A DNA stretch of 64,000 nt from Sulfitobacter maritimus (GTDB lineage Bacteria; Pseudomonadota; Alphaproteobacteria; Rhodobacterales; Rhodobacteraceae), in NCBI RefSeq assembly GCF_013346665.1, contig NZ_JABVBB010000022.1, positions 62,001-126,000 of the forward strand. Reading direction: 5' to 3'. Every line of letters starts with the position of its first letter. The first letter of the stretch is position 1. A program made the position numbers and the translations under genes. The notes below the pieces were generated by a model that saw only the letters and a program-made list of their open reading frames with translations, searched no databases and was not told the origin of the DNA. Positions 26,849 through 34,539 of the stretch are shown here, piece by piece.

Positions 26849-26918
26849 TTTTTTGCCTATAGCCTGTTTAATCCTTGTATAGTAAATATTACCCGGCGCT
26901 CCTAGAGGAAATTTATCC
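26849..26918. promoter_or_regulatory. Divergent flgB / fliI control region
   Basis: Seventy AT-rich bases separate the start codons of flgB (minus) and fliI (plus). They must hold both promoters. A plausible fliI -10 (TATAGT near 26877-26882) and a strong ribosome site AGAGGA before fliI are seen. No CtrA or sigma-54 consensus was found. Confidence 0.4.
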
Positions 26919-28259
26919 ATGCAGACACTCTTTTCCGAGCTGACAAGCTTTGCCCGCGAGGCGGGGGAGGCTGAGATCACCGGCGAAGTGCGTGCGATCA
27001 CTGGCATCACGCTGACCGCCGTGGGGCTGGAGCGGGTGCTGGGCATCGGCGAGCGGTGCATCGTGCATGGCTCCGACGGGCCGGTCCATGCCGAGGTGGT
27101 GGGGATCGGGACGCAAGGCACCGAACTGCTCCCTTTCGGCTCATGGCGCGGGGTGGCGGCGGGCGACCGGGTTGAGGTCGCGATTGGCCGTGATGTGATC
27201 CGCCCCGACGAAAGCTGGAAGGGCCGTGTGATCAGTGCCTCTGCCGCGCCGCTCGACGGCAAGGGGCATCTCGCTGAAGGCACCCAGCCGCGCCCCCTGC
27301 GGGCAAGTCCCCCGGGCGCTTTCGATCGCAAACGCATCGGCCCGAAACTCGCGACTCATGTGCGGGCGTTGGACGTTTTCACCCCGCTCTGCCAAGGCCA
27401 GCGCCTCGGCATCTTTGCAGGCTCCGGCGTGGGGAAGTCCACGCTGATGGCCATGCTGGCACGCTATACAGAGTGTGATGTGGTGGTTATGGCGCTTGTC
27501 GGTGAACGGGGCCGCGAGGTGCAGGACTTCATCGCGTCAGACCTCGGCCCCGAAGGCATGGAGAAGGCCGTTCTCGTCGTCGCCACCGGGGATGAGCCAC
27601 CGCTCACCCGCCGCCAAGCTGCATGGACGGCCATGGCTGTAGCGGAGCATTTCCGTGATCAGGGCCAGCATGTGCTGCTGTTGATGGACAGCGTCACCCG
27701 CTTTGCCATGGCGCAGAGGGAGATCGGCCTTGCGTCACGCGAACCGCCCACCGCTAAGGGCTACCCACCTACCGTCTTTTCCGAACTGCCGCAAATGCTG
27801 GAACGCGCGGGGCCCGGCCCGGTGGGCAAGGGCGACATCACCGCGATCTTCACGGTGCTGGTGGACGGGGACGACATGAACGACCCCATCGCAGACGCCG
27901 TACGCGGCATCACCGACGGACACATCGTGCTCGACCGCCGCATCGCAGAAAAGGGGCGCTACCCGGCGATTGACCTGCTCGCCAGCGTCTCGCGGACGTT
28001 GCCGGATTGTCACAGTGATGTCGAATATACGCTGCTCACGGCGGCCCATAAGGCGCTCGCGGCGCATGCCGACATGGAAGAATTGATCCGGATCGGCGCC
28101 TACCGCAGCGGCAGCAACCCTGAGTTGGACCGCGCCATCGCCTTTGCTGGCCCCTGCGAGACGTTCCTCGGCCAGCGCAAGTCCGACCACACCCCACCCG
28201 CGACCGCATTTGCAGAGATCGCGGGCATGTTGGACCGCGCCGGGATCAGCCCCGGCTAA
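26919..28259 (+). CDS. fliI: Flagellum-specific export ATPase FliI
   Basis: ATPase that powers unloading of export substrates, 446 residues, related to F1 beta subunits. Walker A GSGVGKST lies near residue 170 and Walker B VLLLMDSVTR near 250; SLASREPPTAKGYPPTVFSELP-like conserved region follows, with IFTVLVDGDDMNDPIADAVRG further on. The start ATG follows AGAGGAAATTTATCC. Alone among the export genes it is on the plus strand, opposite flgB. Confidence 0.96.
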   Translation: MQTLFSELTSFAREAGEAEITGEVRAITGITLTAVGLERVLGIGERCIVHGSDGPVHAEVVGIGTQGTELLPFGSWRGVAAGDRVEVAIGRDVIRPDESWKGRVISASAAPLDGKGHLAEGTQPRPLRASPPGAFDRKRIGPKLATHVRALDVFTPLCQGQRLGIFAGSGVGKSTLMAMLARYTECDVVVMALVGERGREVQDFIASDLGPEGMEKAVLVVATGDEPPLTRRQAAWTAMAVAEHFRDQGQHVLLLMDSVTRFAMAQREIGLASREPPTAKGYPPTVFSELPQMLERAGPGPVGKGDITAIFTVLVDGDDMNDPIADAVRGITDGHIVLDRRIAEKGRYPAIDLLASVSRTLPDCHSDVEYTLLTAAHKALAAHADMEELIRIGAYRSGSNPELDRAIAFAGPCETFLGQRKSDHTPPATAFAEIAGMLDRAGISPG

Positions 28260-28265
28260 GCCCGG

Positions 28266-29414
28266 TCAGCGCAGGCGGCGCAGCAGGTCAATCGAAGGCT
28301 CACCCGTTGCGGGCAGGCCGACGCTCTGCTGATAGGCGCTGATTGCCTTACGGCTATTCGGCCCGATCACCCCATCGGCGCCGTCGGTGTCAAAACCGCG
28401 CGCGGTCAGGCGACGCTGCAACTCCATCCGGTCGTCCTTGGTCAGCCCATTGGCATCGGGCGGGAAGCTGCCACGCAGCGGGCCGCCTCCGGCGATCCGA
28501 TCCGCCAGATGGCCTACGCCAATCGCATAGCTGTCGGAGTTGTTGTAGCGCTTTAACGCGTTGAAATTGCGGGTCACGACGAACTTCGGCCCGCCCGGTT
28601 GCGGCTGCAGGATCGACCCCGCACTGGCCGGCATATCGCCCAACTCGCCGCCCCATTTCAGCCCCTTCTGCCAGCCATTGCGTGCCAGATAGGCGGCTGT
28701 GGACGCCAGCGCGTCAGTCGGATCATCCGACCAAATGTCGCGCCGTCCGTCACCGTTAAAATCAACCGCGAAGGCTTGGTAAGACGTCGGGATAAACTGC
28801 GTATGCCCCATTGCCCCGGCCCAAGAGCCGGTCAAGCCGCCCGCGCTCACATCGCCGTTTTGCAAAATCTTCAGCGCCGCAACTAACTGCTTTTCAAAGA
28901 ACGCCCCGCGCCGCCCGTCATAGGCCAGTGTCGAGGTGGCCGAGACCACCGGCACATTCCCACGCCGCTCGCCAAAGAAACTTTCAAGCCCCCAGACCGC
29001 CGCGACGATCTCTGCCGCCACGCCATAGCGCGCCTCAATCGCGGTGAGCGTGCTGCGGTGTCGCGCAAAAGCCGCGCGGCCCTTGGAGACTCGCTCATCA
29101 GACGCCGCAATGGCAAGATAGTCTTCGAGCGAGCGTTTGAATTCTGTCTGATTTCGGTCGCGTCTGACAACGCCGGGCAAATACCCGGCTCCGCGAAAAC
29201 CTTGCGCAAGCGTGTTGGCAGAAATGCCCTGTGCTGCTGCGCGTGATTTAAACGCCGCAACCCATGCGTCATAGCCCGCGTTTGGCACGGGCCGCAAATC
29301 GTCTGCCAATCCCGCAGCGGCGGCAGACCCCAGCACACCGCCACCTGTCGAGCAGGCCGAAGTCAGCCCGAGCGCTGCAAGTCCGAATGCGAATGTTCTG
29401 CGTGAATGTCTCAT
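28266..29414 (-). CDS. Lytic murein transglycosylase (MltB-like) with peptidoglycan-binding C-domain
   Basis: A secreted 382-residue enzyme. The start ATG at 29412-29414 gives a lipoprotein-like N-terminus ending ACS (lipobox LTSAC), the longer frame is unlikely. The catalytic Glu is in WGLESFFGERRGNVP, with GAMGHTQFIPTSYQAFAVD and GDGRRDIWSDDPTDALASTA, the MltB-type pattern. The last 60 residues form a peptidoglycan-binding motif (LTARGFDTDGADGVIGPNSR). Ends 6 bases from the fliI stop. Role: wall turnover, perhaps not flagellar. Confidence 0.85.
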   Translation of the reverse strand: MRHSRRTFAFGLAALGLTSACSTGGGVLGSAAAAGLADDLRPVPNAGYDAWVAAFKSRAAAQGISANTLAQGFRGAGYLPGVVRRDRNQTEFKRSLEDYLAIAASDERVSKGRAAFARHRSTLTAIEARYGVAAEIVAAVWGLESFFGERRGNVPVVSATSTLAYDGRRGAFFEKQLVAALKILQNGDVSAGGLTGSWAGAMGHTQFIPTSYQAFAVDFNGDGRRDIWSDDPTDALASTAAYLARNGWQKGLKWGGELGDMPASAGSILQPQPGGPKFVVTRNFNALKRYNNSDSYAIGVGHLADRIAGGGPLRGSFPPDANGLTKDDRMELQRRLTARGFDTDGADGVIGPNSRKAISAYQQSVGLPATGEPSIDLLRRLR

Positions 29415-29520
29415 GAAACCTGCCTGTGCTACGTCGTTGCGTTTTTCGCAGCATATCGCAGGCCCACCGCCCGGCAAGGCGACTTTGCAGTGATGGCGAG
29501 GCTTTGCCGAAGATTGGGCG

Positions 29521-29982
29521 TTATTGTCCGGGGGTATAAAGCGGCACGGTAGACATCGACATTTTCGCCGAACCGTCCTGCACCCGCTGGCTGTGGCTGA
29601 TATAGATCAAGGTATTGTTCTTTCGATCGAAAATTCGCTTCACCCGCAGCGTTTTGAAGATGATCGAGCGGCGCTCGCTAAAGACATTCTCGCCTTCGTC
29701 GTCCATCTCAATATCGCCGATCTCTATCGGTCCGGTTTGACGGCAAGAGATAGAGGAGTTCGACGGGTCTTCAAACCAGTTGCCCTTTTGGAACCGATCA
29801 ATCAATCCGCGCTCGAAATAGGCTAGGTGACAGGTCACGCCCTTAACCTTGGGATCAGCCACGGCTTCGACAACGATATCATTGCCCAGCCAATCAACAT
29901 CGACGTTGCCGACTTGCTCGGCAGCGGATGTGGTGGCGATCAGACTGGTGGCGAGGGCGGTGAGGGTGCGTTTCATCTTCAT
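29521..29982 (-). CDS. CreA family protein
   Basis: A 153-residue secreted protein of the CreA family. A signal peptide (about residues 1-20) precedes VDVDWLGNDIVVEAVADPKV and GVTCHLAYFERGLI, the family's hallmarks. Two cysteines, in TCHL and SCRQ, could form a disulfide. CreA is widely conserved but its function is unknown. It lies 6 bases after the SulP gene in the same direction, so may be cotranscribed with it. Confidence 0.85.
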   Translation of the reverse strand: MKMKRTLTALATSLIATTSAAEQVGNVDVDWLGNDIVVEAVADPKVKGVTCHLAYFERGLIDRFQKGNWFEDPSNSSISCRQTGPIEIGDIEMDDEGENVFSERRSIIFKTLRVKRIFDRKNNTLIYISHSQRVQDGSAKMSMSTVPLYTPGQ

Positions 29983-29988
29983 GTCAGC

Positions 29989-31764
29989 CTAACGCGCCGG
30001 GGGCGGGGCGGTTCCGGTCTTGCTTACGATATTGCCAGCCGCATCATCCTCCTTCGCCAAAGCGCAAACCGCCGCGTGCTGGCTCAGGAACACCTCGCCT
30101 GTTAGCTCATCAAGGAAATGACTGCGTTGCAGACGGTCCATAACCGGACCTTTGACCTCGCTCAGATGCAGACGAATGTCGGCATCCTTCAGCCGCGTAT
30201 TAATCGCTTCCAGCGACTCCAGCGCAGAAAGGTCGATCTCATTCACCGCCGGGAACATCAGCACGACATCCGTCAGCTCTGGTTTTTCGGCAGCGAAACG
30301 GCCCAGCTGATCTTCCAAAAAGCGGGCGTTGGGGAAATAGAGGCTCTCATCCACCCGCAGCGACAGCACATGTGGCTGGGTCTCGACCTCATGGCGCAGC
30401 ACATTGCGGAAATGCTCGGTCCCCGGCACCCGGCCCACAACCGCCATATGCGGGCGCGAGGTTTTGTAAAGATGCACAAGGATGGAGGTAATCACCCCCG
30501 CACTCACCCCCGCTTCGACACCAAAGATCAGCGTGAGGAGGATCGTCACGCTCACGGCAGCGAAATCCGCATGGCTGAACGCCCAAGCGCGTTTGAGGAT
30601 GGAGAAATCGACAAGGCTCAACACCGCGACAATGATCGTGGCGGCCAATGTTGCCTTGGGCAGGAAGTAGATCAGCGGCGTCAGAAACAGCGCAGCAAGC
30701 GCCAGCCCCACAGCGGTAAAAGCACCCGCAGCCGGTGTCTCTGCGCCCGCATCAAAGTTCACCACCGAGCGTGAAAACCCCCCGGTGACCGGGAAACCCC
30801 CGGTAAAGGCCGCGCCAAGGTTGGCGCTGCCCAACCCGATCAACTCCTGATCCGGGTCAATCCGCTGCCGTTTCTTGGCCGCCAAGGTCTGCGCGACCGA
30901 GATGCTTTCGACAAAGCCGATGATCGAGATCAGCAAAGCAGGCACGAAAAGCTGCGACAGCAGGTCGGGGGAGAAGGAGGGCAGGGTCAGCGGCGGCAGG
31001 CTTTGTGGCACTTCGCCTACAATCGCGACGCCCTTTGCGCCGAGATCGAAGGCCCAGACTGCCAGCGTCGTGCCAACAATCGCCAACACCGGCCCCATCT
31101 TGGCTCCGATATCCGCCATCCGCGGCCCCAGCCCGATACGCCTTAACAAAGGTTTCGACCCACCCCGCACCCAAAACAAAAAGCCTGTCGCAGAAACGCC
31201 CAGCAGGACGGTGATCAGATTAACCTCCCCCAGATGCTCCCAAAGGCTAGCGATGATCTGCGGCAGCGTATGCCCCTCCGCCTCGATCCCCAGTATGTGC
31301 CGCAGCTGGCTCGCGGCGATCAGAATACCGGATGCGGTGATGAAGCCTGCAATGACCGGATGCGACAGGAAGTTCGCCAAGAACCCCAACCGGAAGAGCC
31401 CCAGAGCCAGCAACATCGCGCCCGACAGGAACGCCAGTGTCAGCGCCGCCGTCACATAGCCTGCCGTGCCGCTCTCGGCGATATTGCCCACCGCAGCCGC
31501 CGTCATCAATGACACTACCGCAACCGGCCCCACCGCCAGCGCCCGACTGGTGCCAAAAATCGCATAGAGCACAATGGGCGCGATGGATGCATAAATCCCG
31601 GCCTCAGGTGGCATCCCTGCCAACAGCGCATAGGCCAGCGACTGTGGGATCAGCATGATCGTCACGATCACCGCCGCGACCATGTCGCCAGTGAACTGGC
31701 CACGGTCATAGCGCCGTCCCCAGTCAAGGATCGGCAGGTATTGCGCAAGCGGGGGCAGGGTCAT
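29989..31764 (-). CDS. SulP family anion transporter with STAS domain
   Basis: Sulfate/bicarbonate-type anion permease of 591 residues. I chose the ATG at 31764 (MTLPPLAQYLPILDWGRRY); the open frame extends upstream only through a non-ATG codon. About 10-12 transmembrane helices include LIPQSLAYALLAGMPPEAGI and FGTSRALAVGPVAVVSLM. A STAS domain occupies the last 110 residues. A terminator-like hairpin separates it from the upstream metallo-hydrolase gene. Sulfate or sulfite is a likely substrate given the neighbours; bicarbonate is possible. Confidence 0.85.
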   Translation of the reverse strand: MTLPPLAQYLPILDWGRRYDRGQFTGDMVAAVIVTIMLIPQSLAYALLAGMPPEAGIYASIAPIVLYAIFGTSRALAVGPVAVVSLMTAAAVGNIAESGTAGYVTAALTLAFLSGAMLLALGLFRLGFLANFLSHPVIAGFITASGILIAASQLRHILGIEAEGHTLPQIIASLWEHLGEVNLITVLLGVSATGFLFWVRGGSKPLLRRIGLGPRMADIGAKMGPVLAIVGTTLAVWAFDLGAKGVAIVGEVPQSLPPLTLPSFSPDLLSQLFVPALLISIIGFVESISVAQTLAAKKRQRIDPDQELIGLGSANLGAAFTGGFPVTGGFSRSVVNFDAGAETPAAGAFTAVGLALAALFLTPLIYFLPKATLAATIIVAVLSLVDFSILKRAWAFSHADFAAVSVTILLTLIFGVEAGVSAGVITSILVHLYKTSRPHMAVVGRVPGTEHFRNVLRHEVETQPHVLSLRVDESLYFPNARFLEDQLGRFAAEKPELTDVVLMFPAVNEIDLSALESLEAINTRLKDADIRLHLSEVKGPVMDRLQRSHFLDELTGEVFLSQHAAVCALAKEDDAAGNIVSKTGTAPPPAR

Positions 31765-31787
31765 GTGGGGTGTCCGTCTAACAAATT

Positions 31788-31809
31788 GGGCAGCCCCGAA
31801 GGGCCGCCC
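31788..31809 (-). terminator. Terminator between metallo-hydrolase and SulP genes
   Basis: On the minus strand GGGCGGCCC and GGGCTGCCC form a 9-base-pair stem closed by the TTCG tetraloop, followed by AATTTGTT. It lies in the 53-base gap between the metallo-hydrolase stop and the SulP start, so it probably ends the PmpA-PmpB-metallo-hydrolase transcript. Confidence 0.7.
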
Positions 31810-31817
31810 GGTCAAGC

Positions 31818-32735
31818 TCAATCGAACCGGTTAACCGGCAGCTTCAGATAGTGATGGCCGTCATCCTCTGCCGCAGGCAAGCGCCCGCCGCGCAGGTTGA
31901 TCTGCAAGGCTGCAAGGATTCGGTTCGGGAGTGATAACGTCGCATCGCGGGTCTGGCGGCGCTCGATAAAGTCCTCGCGCTGGGTGCCATCCTTCACGTG
32001 AATGTTGTTCGCCCTGTGCTCATCAACAGTGGCTTCCCACATCGGCTCTTTGCGCTCTTTGGTGCCGTAGTCGTGGCCGATATAAAGGCGCGTGTTGCCG
32101 GGCAGGGCGAGAATGTCTTGGATCGAATCCCAAAGCTCCGTCGTCTTGCCGCCGGGAAAGTCCGAGCGCGACGTGCCTGCATCTGGTTGCATCAACGTGT
32201 CATGCACAAAGGCCGCATCGCCACAAACATAGGAAATCGAGCCCAACGTGTGGCCGGGCGACAGCATCACTTTGACGTCCAACTCTCCAATCTTAAAGAC
32301 CTCGCCTTCTTCAAACAGGTGGTCGAAATCCCGATCCGGATCGAACGCATTGGGCAGATTGTAAAGATCGGCCCAAATCTTGGCGATCTGCGGCACCAAG
32401 GCGCCGATCGCATTGGGCGCGCCTGTCCGCTCTTTTAGATGGGCCGAGGCCATGACGTGATCCGCGTGGGGGTGTGTGTCCAGCACCCATTGCACAGTCA
32501 GCCCGTTATCCTCCACCAAAGCCAGCACCTGATCCATGCTTTCGGTCGAGAAGCGGTAGTTTTTAGGGTCAAAGTTCCAGACCACATCAATCAGCGCAGC
32601 CTGCTTGGTGGCAGGATCGGCGCAGACATATTGGATCGACCCGGTGTCCGGCTCGTAAATGCCCCAGACATCAGGACTGCCCGCGCCGGTGGACGGGGAA
32701 TGACGGACAATGGGAGAGTTCAGCGGATCGCTCAT
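31818..32735 (-). CDS. Metallo-beta-lactamase-fold hydrolase (persulfide dioxygenase-like)
   Basis: A 305-residue MBL-fold protein without signal peptide. Metal-binding motif THPHADHVMAS near residue 85, SPGHTLGSISYV near 160 and the later GHDY residues match the persulfide dioxygenase/Blh branch, with VLDTHPHADH the expected iron-coordinating set. Family members oxidise glutathione persulfide to sulfite. It overlaps the YeeE/YedE gene as ATGA. Blh proteins elsewhere fuse this domain to a DUF442 domain; here DUF442 is separate (34072-34536). Confidence 0.83.
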   Translation of the reverse strand: MSDPLNSPIVRHSPSTGAGSPDVWGIYEPDTGSIQYVCADPATKQAALIDVVWNFDPKNYRFSTESMDQVLALVEDNGLTVQWVLDTHPHADHVMASAHLKERTGAPNAIGALVPQIAKIWADLYNLPNAFDPDRDFDHLFEEGEVFKIGELDVKVMLSPGHTLGSISYVCGDAAFVHDTLMQPDAGTSRSDFPGGKTTELWDSIQDILALPGNTRLYIGHDYGTKERKEPMWEATVDEHRANNIHVKDGTQREDFIERRQTRDATLSLPNRILAALQINLRGGRLPAAEDDGHHYLKLPVNRFD

Positions 32736-33172
32736 GATGCGGCTCCTTTCGCGTTTGGGGTGATGTCAGGCGTATGACGCGCGGCCCACATGCCGATGAG
32801 CATGAAAGGGACGAAGATCAGCGTGCCGGTCGCCGCAACAGGCAATGAGGTCAGCGCGGGGCCGGGGCAGAAACCGCCCAACCCCCAGCCAATGCCAAAG
32901 ATGGCTGCACCGGTCAGCAGCTTCGGCTCTAGATCGGTGCGGGTCGGCACCCGGAACTTGCTGTCAAAAAGTGGCGTCTGCCGGTTGCGGAACAGCAGCG
33001 CAAAGCCGGGCGCAGTCACAGCAATGGCGCCGCCCATGACAAAGGCAAGACTTGGATCCCAAGTGCCAAAGACGTCAAGAAAGTTGAGGACCTTCGCCGG
33101 GTTTGCCATGCCTGAGACAATCAGACCAAGCCCAAAGATCAGGCCAGAGAGGAGTGCAAAAAGCTGTTTCAT
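32732..33172 (-). CDS. YeeE/YedE-family half transporter (PmpB-like)
   Basis: A 146-residue integral membrane protein of the DUF6691/YeeE-YedE type. Four hydrophobic segments and the signature GWGLGGFCPGPALT, a cysteine-glycine motif common to sulfur-transport halves. Paired with the next gene (33174-33608), the two likely form a thiosulfate or sulfur-compound channel, as in the bigR/pmp operons. Start ATG at 33170-33172 with a 1-base gap from its partner. Confidence 0.85.
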   Translation of the reverse strand: MKQLFALLSGLIFGLGLIVSGMANPAKVLNFLDVFGTWDPSLAFVMGGAIAVTAPGFALLFRNRQTPLFDSKFRVPTRTDLEPKLLTGAAIFGIGWGLGGFCPGPALTSLPVAATGTLIFVPFMLIGMWAARHTPDITPNAKGAAS

Positions 33173-33173
33173 A

Positions 33174-33608
33174 TCAAGCTCCGATCAAATGACGCATGAC
33201 GAAAACCGTGGCAAAGGCCGTCACCATAAAGGTCACAGTTGCCACGATGGACCGCGCCGAGCCACGGCTGATCCCGCAGACCCCATGGCCCGAGGTGCAG
33301 CCATTGCCATAGCTCGCGCCAAAGCCGACGAGCAGACCCGCAAGGGCCATCAAGGCCGGGCTAGACGGCACCCATTGCTCTGGCCATCCGCCTGACACCA
33401 GCAACCACAACGGCGCGGCCAAGAGTAACCCGAGCACGAAAAGGGCCGAGACACCGCGTGCCTCAGTGTCACTGCTGCGGGTAAAGATTTTGGCCGTCAG
33501 GCCGCTGATGCCCGCGATGCGTCCGTTGGTGGCCATCAGCAACACTGCCGACGCCCCGATCATCATGCCGCCGCCGAGCGACAGCCAAGGGGTAAATTCG
33601 GTTTCCAT
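33174..33608 (-). CDS. YeeE/YedE-family half transporter (PmpA-like)
   Basis: A 144-residue membrane protein, four hydrophobic helices, with [21 protein letters not shown]; the [12 protein letters not shown] cysteine motif marks this family. First gene of the minus-strand operon PmpA-PmpB-metallo-hydrolase. Its start is 101 bases from the divergent ArsR-type regulator, which probably controls it through the direct repeats in between. Confidence 0.86.
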   Translation of the reverse strand: METEFTPWLSLGGGMMIGASAVLLMATNGRIAGISGLTAKIFTRSSDTEARGVSALFVLGLLLAAPLWLLVSGGWPEQWVPSSPALMALAGLLVGFGASYGNGCTSGHGVCGISRGSARSIVATVTFMVTAFATVFVMRHLIGA

Positions 33609-33675
33609 TTCTCATCTCCATGATGCGCCCGTGGCATGTTTCGAGCGGGCCTTGTATGCCTCTGTCTGAAACTAT

Positions 33676-33699
33676 ATATTCAAGGTGCGTAATATTCAA
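33676..33699. promoter_or_regulatory. Direct repeat, candidate operator of the ArsR-type regulator
   Basis: ATATTCAA occurs at 33676-33683 and again at 33692-33699, separated by GGTGCGTA. The 16-base periodicity suits two protomers on one face of DNA. It lies between the divergent regulator and PmpA genes, just upstream of the regulator start at 33710. Confidence 0.5.
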
Positions 33700-33709
33700 T
33701 GGACGTAAT

Positions 33710-34015
33710 ATGAAAAACGCAGACGACTTTCTTGAAGGCGATATCGCAGCCGCTGCCGCATTGATGACCATGCTGGCCTCAGAAGCGCGTTTGCAGATCC
33801 TTTGCCGTTTGTTGGACGGGGAAAGATCAGTAGGGGACTTGGCCGAAGTCTGCGGGGTGTCGCAATCCACCATGTCGCAGCAGTTAAAAAAGCTGAAAGA
33901 GGCCGGCATGGTCGAAGGCCGCCGCGCCGGACAGACGATCTTTTACAGCATAAAGGGCCATGAGGCCGCCGCTGTGCTGGAAACGCTGCACGGTCTCTAC
34001 TGCGCTCGGCCCTGA
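33710..34015 (+). CDS. ArsR-family sulfide/persulfide regulator (BigR/SqrR-like)
   Basis: A 101-residue winged-helix repressor. The ATG at 33710 gives MKNADDFLEGDIA; the HTH is VGDLAEVCGVSQSTMSQQLK. Cys32 and Cys98 are 66 residues apart, exactly the spacing of the redox pair in SqrR (41/107) and BigR (42/108); a further Cys48 lies in the HTH. No metal-binding ArsR motif is seen. It is divergent from PmpA and convergent with the DUF442 gene, so it likely senses persulfide and controls both flanking operons. Confidence 0.85.
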   Translation: MKNADDFLEGDIAAAAALMTMLASEARLQILCRLLDGERSVGDLAEVCGVSQSTMSQQLKKLKEAGMVEGRRAGQTIFYSIKGHEAAAVLETLHGLYCARP

Positions 34016-34071
34016 AAAAGCACGTCCGGTATATCCGGACGCGCCAGAGGTGGGCCATTCGCAGCGCTCCT

Positions 34072-34536
34072 TCAGACGTTCGCCTTGTCATCCGCATAGG
34101 ATTTGACGAACTGGCCGATCTTCTCTTGTGTCAGATCAATGCCGCGTGCTTTGCCTTCCTGCAGCGCGGTCTCACCGTCCCATCCTTTGTCCGCAGCCAG
34201 CGCCATCAGCGTCATCGCGCCCGCACGTTTGCCCGAGGCACAGTGCAGAAAGACCGGTTGCGGCAGGTCGTCCAACGCGCGACGGAAATCATCAACCAAA
34301 GCTGCGTTCAGACTGTCAGCGGTCACCGGGTGATGAAGATAGTTCAGCCCCAAACGCTCTGCCTGTTGCCGTTCTTCGTCCGGGCTGAGCGCGCCTTTCT
34401 CGCCCTCGGCCTGAAAGTTCACCACAGATTTCACCCCCGCTGAGGCTGTCTGTTTCAGCGCCTCGGTATCCGGGGTGAACAGGGCGACCGTGTGGTTAGG
34501 GTCAATCGTCGCGATCTTTTGCGTATCGTCTGTCAT
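34072..34536 (-). CDS. DUF442 (TIGR01244-type) phosphatase-fold sulfurtransferase
   Basis: A 154-residue protein with the active-site loop HCASGKRAG near residue 100, the HCxxGxR pattern of dual-specificity phosphatases and DUF442 proteins. It is often fused to the metallo-hydrolase in Blh; here it stands alone, 3 bases downstream of the rhodanese fusion gene. Thought to act in sulfur transfer; substrate unknown. No secretion signal. Confidence 0.84.
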   Translation of the reverse strand: MTDDTQKIATIDPNHTVALFTPDTEALKQTASAGVKSVVNFQAEGEKGALSPDEERQQAERLGLNYLHHPVTADSLNAALVDDFRRALDDLPQPVFLHCASGKRAGAMTLMALAADKGWDGETALQEGKARGIDLTQEKIGQFVKSYADDKANV

Positions 34537-34539
34537 GGG

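Noticed and set aside
1-29414. CtrA sites (TTAA-N7-TTAA) and sigma-54 sites before flagellar operons
   Set aside because: None found with proper spacing in the intergenic regions examined by eye.
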